From positions 1 to 7,422 of the forward strand of contig JACZSI010000086.1 in assembly GCA_022574265.1 (NCBI GenBank): 7,422 nt of DNA, given 5' to 3'. The DNA is from Chloroflexota bacterium (GTDB lineage Bacteria; Chloroflexota; Dehalococcoidia; Lucifugimonadales; Australimonadaceae). The translations under genes and the position numbers were made by a program. The notes under the pieces are model-generated. The model was not told where the DNA came from, ran no database searches, and was given only the letters and a program-made list of their open reading frames with translations. Below, one piece after another: positions 1 to 5,827 of this stretch; the stretch's first letter is position 1, and each line of letters starts with the position of its first letter.

Positions 1-498
1 GAATTGCTGGTGGGGCGCCTGCTGCTGGTCGACGCCTCGGAAGTCATCAAGACGGCCGTAATTTGCGGCGCGGTCGGGCTGTTACACCTGCTGTTGCGGC
101 GATTCTTCTTTTCCATTTCCACTTCGCGCGAGGCGGCCGCGCAATCAGGCATCAACGTCCGCTTCTGGGATTTCGTCTTTTAGGTCAGTTTCGGGCTGGT
201 CGTCACGAGCTGCGTGCAGATCGCCGGCGTCCTGCTTGTTTTCAGCTATCTGGTCGTGCCCGCCGTCTGCGCCATGATCTTCTTCCGAGGCAACGGCAAG
301 CGCCTGCTCTTCGCCTGGGTCTTGGGGCTGCTCGCGAGTGTCGGGGGTCTCACGGCCAGCGCCGTGAAAGACTGGCCGACCGGCGCGTCGGTCGTCGCGA
401 TGTTCGGCGTGGTGTTTGTCGGTTGCGTCATGGTCTACGGAATCGGGACCAGGATGCACGGGCGCCGCGCTCCGGAAAGCGCTGCTCCGCCCGCCTGA
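1..498 (+). pseudogene. ABC-3 family metal ABC transporter permease, C-terminal part, interrupted by an in-frame TAG
   Basis: This is the C-terminal part of an inner-membrane permease of the ABC-3 family (ZnuB/MntB-like), which imports zinc, manganese or iron with an ATPase and a binding protein. The 5' end lies outside the window. Reading frame 1 from base 1 gives hydrophobic segments with the family pattern: VIKTAVICGAVGLLHLLLRR, then FWDFVF, then SFGLVVTS and QIAGVLLVFSYLVVPAVCA, then two more membrane spans and a charged tail ending at the TGA of 496-498. The frame is continuous except for TAG at 181-183, exactly where relatives usually carry an aromatic residue (FWDFLFY-SFG). Homology resumes in the same frame right after it, so this is a point nonsense change or a base-call error, not a frameshift. 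A GTG at 214 could restart a 94-residue product, but that would lack most of the permease. Family assignment is confident; metal specificity cannot be told. Confidence 0.85.
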
Positions 499-551
499 TC
501 CGCGATCTACCTGTTCATGATGCTCACTCTGCTCGCGTGGACCGCCCGTAC

Positions 552-579
552 TTGGCACGCCGATCGAACGTGTTATACT
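552..579 (+). promoter_or_regulatory. Sigma-70-type promoter for the EF-G fragment
   Basis: A -35 box TTGGCA (552-557) is separated by 16 bases from a -10 box TATACT (574-579). The -10 is preceded by TG at 571-572, which makes it an extended -10. Transcription would start near 586, leaving a leader of about 50 bases before the ATG at 637. This is the best consensus promoter in the window. The site lies in the gap after the permease stop codon. Seen in sequence; activity is inferred. Confidence 0.6.
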
Positions 580-636
580 TCCGCGTTTCGACGATTTGAC
601 CGGAATGATCGCGTTATCAGGAACGGAGGCGCCCGA

Positions 637-855
637 ATGGCCGGACATCAGGTCGGTGACATACGCAACATCGCTATCGTGGGGCACGCCGGCTGCGGCA
701 AGACTTCGTTGGGGGAGGCGATTCTCAACAAGGCGGGCGTCACCAAGCGCCTCGGCGAGCCGCTGGTGCAAGGAGTCGGGTCGAACAAGACGAGCACGGT
801 CATTGATGGCCGCAATTCGAAGAGCCGAGGATTGGAGGGTTGTGTGCAGAAGTAG
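637..855 (+). pseudogene. Truncated elongation factor G-like gene (N-terminal fragment only)
   Basis: A 72-codon frame opens with ATG at 637, preceded by GGAGG at 625-629 with 7-base spacing. Residues 8-40 are plainly the start of an EF-G-type GTPase: DIRNIAIVGHAGCGKTS with the G1/P-loop GHAGCGKT, then LGEAILNKAGVTKRLG. In relatives the next residues lead into a DDGTSVxDFD-type stretch and switch I. Here the sequence changes after RLG (about base 753) to an unrelated tail rich in S, N, K and G, ending at TAG 853-855. Everything after the P-loop is missing: switch regions, NKxD, and domains II to V. The fragment matches the complete EF-G-like protein downstream at about half of 34 aligned residues (18 by hand count), so it is an older paralogue rather than a recent copy. 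I call it a pseudogene left by deletion, insertion or misassembly. A functional 72-residue peptide is possible but unsupported. Confidence 0.8.
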
Positions 856-954
856 AACGGCATGTCAGATACACCCAGAAACCACCCGAATAACAGTTGT
901 GTTGGGGATTTCGGTGCAACCCCCTTTCCCACACTCGACGGGCGATGGGAATAC
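754..954. other. Unassigned low-GC junction segment between two truncated genes
   Basis: This stretch begins where EF-G similarity stops on the plus strand and ends near where the minus-strand exported protein loses its expected pattern. Over 781-940 a hand count gives about 53% G+C, against roughly 70% or more to the right. Frames cross it on both strands, but none gives a protein I recognise. I found no clear terminal inverted repeats, target duplication, tRNA or transposase motif. It could be the scar of a mobile element, a deletion joint, or an assembly chimera. Confidence 0.4.
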
Positions 955-1217
955 GTGGCTACGAAATCGAAGAACTCGGCCACCTCCGCCCGCCGGCCGT
1001 CCTCGTCGATCGAGCGCCGCAGCAGTACGACGCTCGCCAGGTGCACCCACTTGTCGAGCGCATGAGTCAGCTCCCAGCGCACGAGGTCTTGGGCGTAGGG
1101 ACCGGCGAGGCGCCGTAGCTCCGAGGGCGCGTCGCCCCTGCCGGTCGCGGTGAGGACCAGCAGCACGGCGAGTGCCGTGAGCAGAACGGTGGAGGTGTTC
1201 CTGCGGACTGCGGTCAT
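955..1217 (-). pseudogene. N-terminal fragment of an exported protein with a RWEL...DKW motif
   Basis: On the minus strand an ATG at 1217 opens a frame with a signal-peptide-like start: basic residues RR at 5-6, a hydrophobic core from about 11 to 24, then TATGRGDA. No lipobox cysteine is present, so it is either cleaved or membrane anchored. Residues 41-62 carry a YxxDLVRWEL...LDKWVH pattern. I associate this with uncharacterised exported proteins of Chloroflexota, but I cannot name a family. The recognisable part ends near FFDFVA (about residue 86, base 960). The open frame continues through the low-GC segment and antisense to the EF-G fragment down to 648, giving a nominal 189-residue product whose second half looks spurious. 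A purine-rich GGGAG lies about 13 bases upstream of the ATG, which is longer than ideal. The gene seems truncated at its 3' end, pointing at the same junction as the EF-G fragment. Function unknown. Confidence 0.5.
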
Positions 1218-1275
1218 GGCGTCGTGGTCTTCTCCCTGTTCTCTATGGAGCTACGGCCGGCACCTATCGGGGCGT

Positions 1276-1304
1276 TTGCGCCCGCCTAGCCCGTTCACTA
1301 GAAT
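1276..1304 (+). promoter_or_regulatory. Promoter of the complete EF-G-like gene
   Basis: TTGCGC (1276-1281) and TAGAAT (1299-1304) are spaced by 17 bases and would start transcription near 1311, giving a leader of about 33 bases. The TAGAAT box matches the -10 proposed upstream of sbcC, which suggests this is the usual -10 form in this genome. Seen in sequence; function inferred. Confidence 0.55.
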
Positions 1305-1343
1305 GGCGCCGTTGCGCGCCTGGCGTCGTAGGAGGCGCATACC

Positions 1344-3374
1344 GTGGATCAGTTCGCCGGTCCCAAGATACGCAACGTCGTGCTGCTCGGGCACTCCGGC
1401 GCGGGGAAGACCTCGCTCGCCGAGGCGATGCTGTTCGCCGCGAAGGGCATCAGCAGGCTCGGGAGAGTGGGCGACGGCAACACCGTCTCCGACTTCGACC
1501 CCGAGGAGCACCGGCGCGAGACCAGTCTCCAGCTCGCGGTCATCCCGTGTGTATGGAAGGGCACGAAGGTGAACCTCCTCGACACGCCTGGGTACGCTGA
1601 TTTTATCGGCGAGACGGTTTCCGCGCTGCGCGCGGCCGATGCGGCGGTTGTCGTGGTCTCCGCGCCCAGCGGCGTGGAGGTCGGCACGGAGCTCGTTTGG
1701 GCGCGCGTGCGCGAGGCCGGCCTGCCCGTATTGGTCTTCATCAACAAGATGGACCGCGAGCACGCCGACCACGCCGCCGCGCTCGCCCAGGTCCGGGAGA
1801 AGCTCGGCAACCGGTGCGCGGCGGTCAACCTCCCGATCGGCGCCGAGGCGTCCTTCAGCGGCGTCGTCGACCTCCTCGGCGGCGACGTCCCGGCGGAGGC
1901 CCAAGCCGGTGCCGGCGCGGCGCGCGACCAGCTCGCCGAGGCGGTGGCCGAGACGGACGACGACCTGACGATGAAGTTCTTGGAGGAGGAGCGGCTCAGC
2001 GCCGAGGAGATAGCCACCGGGTTGCGCGCCGGCGTTCGGACCGGCGCCGTCGTCCCCGTGCTGACCGGGTCGTCGACCACCGGCGTGGGCATCGAGGCGC
2101 TGCTCGATGCCATCGTCGATTACCTTCCCGCCCCGACCGACGCCCCGCCGGTCAAGGCGGAGAAGGGCGGCACGGCGGTCGAGCTGACCGCCGACGCCGC
2201 GGGCCCGCTCGCGGCCTTCGTGTTCAAGACCTCGGCCGACCCGTTCGTCGGCAAGCTGTCCTACCTCCGTGTGTTCAGCGGCACGCTCGCCTCCAACAGC
2301 GAGGCGTGGGACTCCAAGAGCTCGGAGGCCGAGCGCGTGAGCCAGGTCTTCGTCTCGATCGGGAAGCACCAGGAGAACGTCCCCGAGCTCGTGGCCGGGG
2401 ACATCGGCAGCGTGGCCAAGCTCGTCCATGCCGTTACCGGCAGCACGCTCACCACCAAGGACGCGGCGATCGCGTTGCCGCCGGTCGACTTCCCGCCCGC
2501 CGTCTACAACGTGGCGGTCCACCCCAAGAGCAAGGCGGACCACGACAAACTGTCGTCGTCGCTGGCCCGCCTCGTCGAAGAGGACCCGTCGCTGCGCCTT
2601 TCGCGTGACCGCGAGACATCCGAGACCATCGTGTCGGGCCTCGGCGACACGCACGTCGAGGTCATGGCCGAGCGGGCGAAGCGCAAGTTCGGCGTCGAAC
2701 TCGAGCTGGCGCCGCCGCGGGTGCCCTATCAAGAGACCGTCAGCAAGGTCACCAAGGCCGAGTACCGGCACAAGAAGCAGTCGGGCGGCCACGGCCAGTA
2801 CGGGCACGTCGTCCTCCGCCTCGAGCCCACCGGCCGCGGCGAGGGATACAGCTTCAAGAGCGAGGTGGTCGGCGGCAACGTGCCACGCGAGTATTTCGCC
2901 GCGGTCGAGAAGGGCGTGCAGAAGCGGATGGGCGAGGGTGCGCTGGCGGGCTTCCCCATCGTGGACGTGAAGGTCGTGCTGATCGACGGCAGCTCGCACG
3001 CGGTCGACTCGTCCGGGCAGAGCTTCGAGATCGCGGGAAGCATGGCCATGCGCCAGGGTGTCCTCGACGCCTCGCCGACGCTGCTCGAGCCGATCATGTC
3101 GGTGCACATCACCGCGCCCGAGCAGTTCGCCGGGGCCGTCGTCAGCGACCTCAACACGCGGCGCTCCCACATCCTGGGCATGTCGCCGGAGGGCGGCATC
3201 GCGTACATCGACGCGGAGATGCCGCGCTCGGAGGCGCAGCAGTACTCCACGCAGCTCCGTGCGCTGACGCAGGGGCGCGGCACGCTCACGATGGAGTTCG
3301 GGCACTATGGCGAGGTGCCGGCGAGCCTGGTGGAGCGCATCGTGGCGCAGACGCAGGAAGCCGCGAAGGCATAG
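1344..3374 (+). CDS. Elongation factor G-like translation GTPase (type II EF-G-like)
   Basis: This is a complete 676-residue translational GTPase of the EF-G family, which acts on the ribosome with GTP during translocation or a related step. The GTG start is supported by AGGAGG at 1330-1335, 8 bases upstream. Motifs in order: G1 GHSGAGKT (16-23); switch I RRETSL (57-62), where canonical EF-G has RGITI, so the usual threonine is a serine; G3 DTPGY (80-84); G4 NKMD (134-137); a G5-like LTGSSTTG (240-247). Domain IV carries YQETVSKV (462-469), the SGGHGQYG signature (480-487) and the SHAVDSS tip loop (551-557). Domain V starts near LLEPIM (580-585). Length is slightly below the usual ~690-700, partly because the segment after SGVVDLL is short. 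The divergent switch I fits EF-G-like paralogues (often annotated EF-G2 or FusA-like) better than the housekeeping factor, so fusA itself is probably elsewhere. It has its own promoter and is convergent with the minus-strand operon. Confidence 0.93.
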   Translation: MDQFAGPKIRNVVLLGHSGAGKTSLAEAMLFAAKGISRLGRVGDGNTVSDFDPEEHRRETSLQLAVIPCVWKGTKVNLLDTPGYADFIGETVSALRAADAAVVVVSAPSGVEVGTELVWARVREAGLPVLVFINKMDREHADHAAALAQVREKLGNRCAAVNLPIGAEASFSGVVDLLGGDVPAEAQAGAGAARDQLAEAVAETDDDLTMKFLEEERLSAEEIATGLRAGVRTGAVVPVLTGSSTTGVGIEALLDAIVDYLPAPTDAPPVKAEKGGTAVELTADAAGPLAAFVFKTSADPFVGKLSYLRVFSGTLASNSEAWDSKSSEAERVSQVFVSIGKHQENVPELVAGDIGSVAKLVHAVTGSTLTTKDAAIALPPVDFPPAVYNVAVHPKSKADHDKLSSSLARLVEEDPSLRLSRDRETSETIVSGLGDTHVEVMAERAKRKFGVELELAPPRVPYQETVSKVTKAEYRHKKQSGGHGQYGHVVLRLEPTGRGEGYSFKSEVVGGNVPREYFAAVEKGVQKRMGEGALAGFPIVDVKVVLIDGSSHAVDSSGQSFEIAGSMAMRQGVLDASPTLLEPIMSVHITAPEQFAGAVVSDLNTRRSHILGMSPEGGIAYIDAEMPRSEAQQYSTQLRALTQGRGTLTMEFGHYGEVPASLVERIVAQTQEAAKA

Positions 3375-3407
3375 CGCAAGGTGCCGTTGCGGGCGCGCCG
3401 CCGCTAG

Positions 3408-3854
3408 CTAGTCGCCGGTGCGCGACCAGATGGTGTGGTAGGGCCCCTGGCCCTGGATCATCGCCATCAGGGAGCGGCGCTCCCACTGGCGGAGCTCGCT
3501 CAGCGCGGTGGCGCACTGCTCTTCGGTCCCTTCGAAACCCGAGGCGTTCATACGCCGCTCGAGCAGCTCCCACACGCGGGAGCCCGCGAACGCCTCGATG
3601 GTCCCGGTCCACGGGATGACGGACAGCTCGTGCGTGCGCGGGAGGTCTGGACGCGCGCGGTTCACGTGGCGCAGCCGCCGCTCGCCGGAGCCCAGCGGCG
3701 CCGAGACCGAGATGCGCGGCGGGTCGTCGACGGCAGACCGGCTATCGTAGACGAGGCACTGGTCGATGATGGGGAGGATGACGCAGACGACCTCGGCCGT
3801 CTCCGCGCCCTGGAGGGCTTCCGTCATCTCGCGGTCGTAGTCGTGTTCAGCCAT
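3408..3854 (-). CDS. Conserved hypothetical protein, last gene of the etf operon
   Basis: A 148-residue protein whose family I cannot name. The ATG at 3854 is backed by a strong GGAGGTG (3862-3868, minus strand) with 7-base spacing. It starts 19 bases after the etfA stop on the same strand, so co-transcription with etfBA is likely. Visible features are an acidic N-terminus; a hydrophobic strand EVVCVILPIIDQCLVYDS (21-38), too polar and short for a clear membrane anchor; a proline and glycine-rich middle (DDPPRISVSAPLGSGERR, 43-60) followed by basic residues LRHVNRARPDLPR; a WTGTIEAFAGSRVWELLERR segment (82-101); and a C-terminal helix ending in GQGPYHTIWSRTGD. No signal peptide and no metal-binding CxxC motif are seen. 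It is probably a soluble cytoplasmic alpha/beta protein. Codon usage and base composition match its neighbours. The strong start signals and sensible composition support a real gene. Confidence 0.7.
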   Translation of the reverse strand: MAEHDYDREMTEALQGAETAEVVCVILPIIDQCLVYDSRSAVDDPPRISVSAPLGSGERRLRHVNRARPDLPRTHELSVIPWTGTIEAFAGSRVWELLERRMNASGFEGTEEQCATALSELRQWERRSLMAMIQGQGPYHTIWSRTGD

Positions 3855-3873
3855 GACGCAGCACCTCCATAAC

Positions 3874-4864
3874 CTAGTCTAGCAGTTCATGTAGCTGCTC
3901 GGCGAAGGCGGGCAGCACTTTCGCCCAGTCGCCGATGACGCCGAAGCGGGCGTCTTTGAAGATGTTGGCGCCCGCGTCCTTGTTGATGGCCACGATCGCT
4001 TTGGCGTTGGCGCAGCCCGCCATGTGCTGGCTGGCGCCCGATATGCCGACCGCGATATACAGCTCCGGCGTCACCGTCTTGCCCGTCAGCCCCACCTGGT
4101 AGCTCGTCGGCACCCAACCCGCGTCGCAGGCGGCGCGCGAGGCGCCCACGGCCCCGCCCAGCAGGCTCGCGAGCGCCTCGAGCTGCTCGAACGGCTCGGG
4201 GCCGCCGAGGCCCCTGCCTCCGCTCACGATCACGCGCGCGTCCTCCAGCCGCAGCCCCTCGGCGGCCTGCTCGACGCGCTCGACCGACCGCGTCCGCACG
4301 ACCGAAGCGTCGATCGCCGCGTCGACCGCGACGACATCGCCCGTGCGCGCCGGGTCGGCTTCGAGCGCGTCGACCGTCCCCGGCCGCAGCGAGGCCACCG
4401 CCGGCGTGCCAAGACAGCGCACCGTCGCGTCGGCGTTCCCGCCGTAGGTGGGGCGCGTCGCGAGCAGACGGCCGTCGGCGTCCAGCGCGAGTGACGTGCA
4501 GTCCGACGCGAGCGCCGTGCCCAGGCGGAAGGCGAGGCGCGGCATGACGTCGCGACCGAGCAGCGTTTTCGCGCCCAGCACGATGCGCGGGCCTGCCACC
4601 GCCACCGTGGCCGCGGCCGCGGCCACGACCGCGTCTGGCGGCGCGTCGGCGAGCACGGGGCTCTCGACGGCGTAGACGACCTCGGCGCCGTGGGCGATGG
4701 CCGTCTGCGCGGCATCTCCAACGCTCGGCCCTGCGAGCATCACGCCGACCGGCCCAGCGCCGAGGGCGCGTGCCGCCGCGATCGCTCCGAGCGTGGCGGG
4801 GCCAGTGTGCCAGCTCGCCGTCCGCCAGCTCGCCGATGACCAGGATGGGGTTGCCGTCCGCCAT
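3874..4864 (-). pseudogene. etfA: Electron transfer flavoprotein alpha subunit, with a one-base frameshift near the 5' end
   Basis: ETF alpha binds FAD and, with ETF beta, carries electrons from acyl-CoA and other dehydrogenases to the respiratory chain. The start is ATG at 4864, five bases after the etfB stop, giving MADGNPILVIGELADGELA. The expected continuation ATLGAIAAARALGAG is in a neighbouring frame. Dropping one G from the GGGG run at 4798-4801 (C4 on the coding strand) restores a continuous protein of about 329 residues, the normal family length. The rest is intact from residue 41 (4743) to the stop at 3874-3876. In restored numbering it contains the FAD-domain GGRGLGG near 214-220 and the signature YIAVGISGASQHMAG from about 269, followed by AIVAINKD and IGDWAKVLPAF. 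As written, translation from 4864 would run out of frame; a 289-residue product from GTG 4743 would lack the N-terminal strand. A base-call error in the homopolymer is the simplest explanation; a real mutation is possible. Confidence 0.9.
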
Positions 4865-4869
4865 AGCCA

Positions 4870-5667
4870 CTACACCAGGTGCTCTTCGCGGAGCCGCAGC
4901 GCCAGCTTGCGCCCTGCGTCCGCGTCGTCCTCGCCGGTGATCATCTCGGTCTCGACGCGGCTCTCCGGCTTTGTTAGCGACACCATCTCGAAGGCGGGCG
5001 CCACGCTCGCCGGCTCGATGCCGAGGTCCACGGCCGACCAGACCGTCGGCTGGATGCGCCGCGCGCCCATGATGCCGCGCATGTTCGGATAGCGGGGCGC
5101 GCCCAGCTCGTTGGAGACCGTCACCACGGCCGAGAGGCCGGCCTCCACGAGCTCGTGGCCGTCGGGCAGCACGCGCTGGACGCGCACCGTCGTGCCGTCG
5201 ACCTCGACCGCCTTGGCGATGGTCGCGATGGGCCAGCCGAGCGTCTCCGCGATCCCCGCGGGGACCTGCGCGTTGTCCCAGTCGCTCGCCTGCCGCCCCG
5301 CGAGGACCAGGTCGACGTCCCCCAGCTTGCGGACAGCCGCGACCAGCGCCGCGACCGTCAGCATCGGGTCGATCGTGTTCTCGAACGCTGGGTCTTGCAG
5401 CAGCACCAAGTCGTCGGCGCCCATCGCCAGCGGCTTCTTGATGACGTCGAGCGCGAAGCCGGTGCCATACGACAGCACGGTGATGTGCGTGCCGTCGATC
5501 GCCTCCTTGATGCGCAGCGCCGCCTCGACGGCCTGCTCGTCGAAGCCGTTGACGACGGGCGCCATGTTGGACGCGGCGGCCACGCGGTTGCCCTCGATGC
5601 GGAACGCCGACAGCGGGGTCTCGGGGTCGAGCACCTGCTTGGCCATCACGACGATGTGGAGCGCCAA
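4870..5667 (-). CDS. etfB: Electron transfer flavoprotein beta subunit
   Basis: ETF beta is the AMP-binding partner of ETF alpha in the soluble heterodimer that collects electrons from flavin dehydrogenases. I take the TTG at 5667 as start because it has GAGG (5676-5679, minus strand) 8 bases upstream and yields MALHIVVMAKQVLDPE, matching the family's MHIVVxxKQVPD opening. The product is 265 residues, the usual size. Family landmarks are FDEQAVEAALRIKE (42-55), SYGTGFALDVIKKPLAMGAD (66-85), AGRQASDWDNAQVP (123-136), the ETF-beta signature region VLPDGHELVEAGLSAVVTVS (166-185), and the recognition-loop region RYPNMRGIM (192-200). A GTG at 5727 in the same frame would add 20 residues without homology and would overlap the promoter region, so I reject it. 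The stop is followed after five bases by the etfA start, so the two subunits are translationally coupled. Whether this ETF is a plain carrier or a bifurcating type cannot be decided here. Confidence 0.93.
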   Translation of the reverse strand: MALHIVVMAKQVLDPETPLSAFRIEGNRVAAASNMAPVVNGFDEQAVEAALRIKEAIDGTHITVLSYGTGFALDVIKKPLAMGADDLVLLQDPAFENTIDPMLTVAALVAAVRKLGDVDLVLAGRQASDWDNAQVPAGIAETLGWPIATIAKAVEVDGTTVRVQRVLPDGHELVEAGLSAVVTVSNELGAPRYPNMRGIMGARRIQPTVWSAVDLGIEPASVAPAFEMVSLTKPESRVETEMITGEDDADAGRKLALRLREEHLV

Positions 5668-5733
5668 GAAGACGGCCTCGCGGGGAGAGAGTAGGTGCCT
5701 CGCGCTCGACGCTGCGAACGGAGGCACGTGCGG

Positions 5734-5763
5734 ATGCTAGCACTGCGCCGCGGTGCGCGGCAA
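5734..5763 (-). promoter_or_regulatory. Promoter of the etfB-etfA operon
   Basis: Read on the minus strand, TTGCCG (5763-5758) is followed after 18 bases by TAGCAT (5739-5734), with TGC directly before it as an extended -10. Transcription would start near 5728, about 60 bases before the etfB TTG. The box lies inside the 14-mer GTGCTAGCATCCGC, which recurs almost unchanged in the opposite orientation in front of sbcC. Seen in sequence; activity inferred. Confidence 0.5.
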
Positions 5764-5789
5764 CAGGCGTGATCCATCGCCGTGTCCCG

Positions 5790-5803
5790 GTGCTAGAATC
5801 CGC
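5790..5803 (+). promoter_or_regulatory. Extended -10 box for sbcC
   Basis: GTGCTAGAATCCGC holds a TGC-extended -10 box TAGAAT at 5794-5799. No good -35 is present at the right distance (GATCCA at 5771-5776 with 17-base spacing is poor), so it would rely on the extended -10. Predicted start is near 5806, about 22 bases before the TTG start of sbcC. The match of 13 of 14 bases to the divergent etfB box supports its being functional. Confidence 0.45.
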
Positions 5804-5827
5804 CCGAGACCACCCGATGGGGCCTTC

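Noticed and set aside
901..926. Stem-loop in GTTGGGGATTTCGGTGCAAC
   Set aside because: Only four-base stems (GTTG/CAAC or GGGG/CCCC) can form, and they are mutually exclusive; too weak for a terminator or an element end.
754..954. tRNA, CRISPR repeat or attachment-site identity for the junction segment
   Set aside because: No cloverleaf, no repeated unit and no matching second copy in the window could be found by eye.
1251..3305. A 684-codon open frame on the minus strand opposite the EF-G-like gene
   Set aside because: It is antisense to a gene with unmistakable GTPase motifs, is dominated by R, A, G, D and L as expected from high-GC antisense, and shows no domain pattern.
3375..3426. Possible terminator between the convergent EF-G-like gene and the hypothetical gene (GGCGCGCC at 3392-3399, CTAGCTAG at 3404-3411)
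   Set aside because: These are short palindromes without a usable loop, the longer arms have several mismatches, and no T-run follows on either strand.
4230..4721. Other long open frames overlapping etfA and etfB on both strands
   Set aside because: Arginine- and alanine-rich translations with no family motifs; high G+C makes such frames common.
5668..5727. Longer etfB starting at GTG 5727
   Set aside because: The extra 20 residues have no family similarity, and the start would lie at the predicted transcription start.
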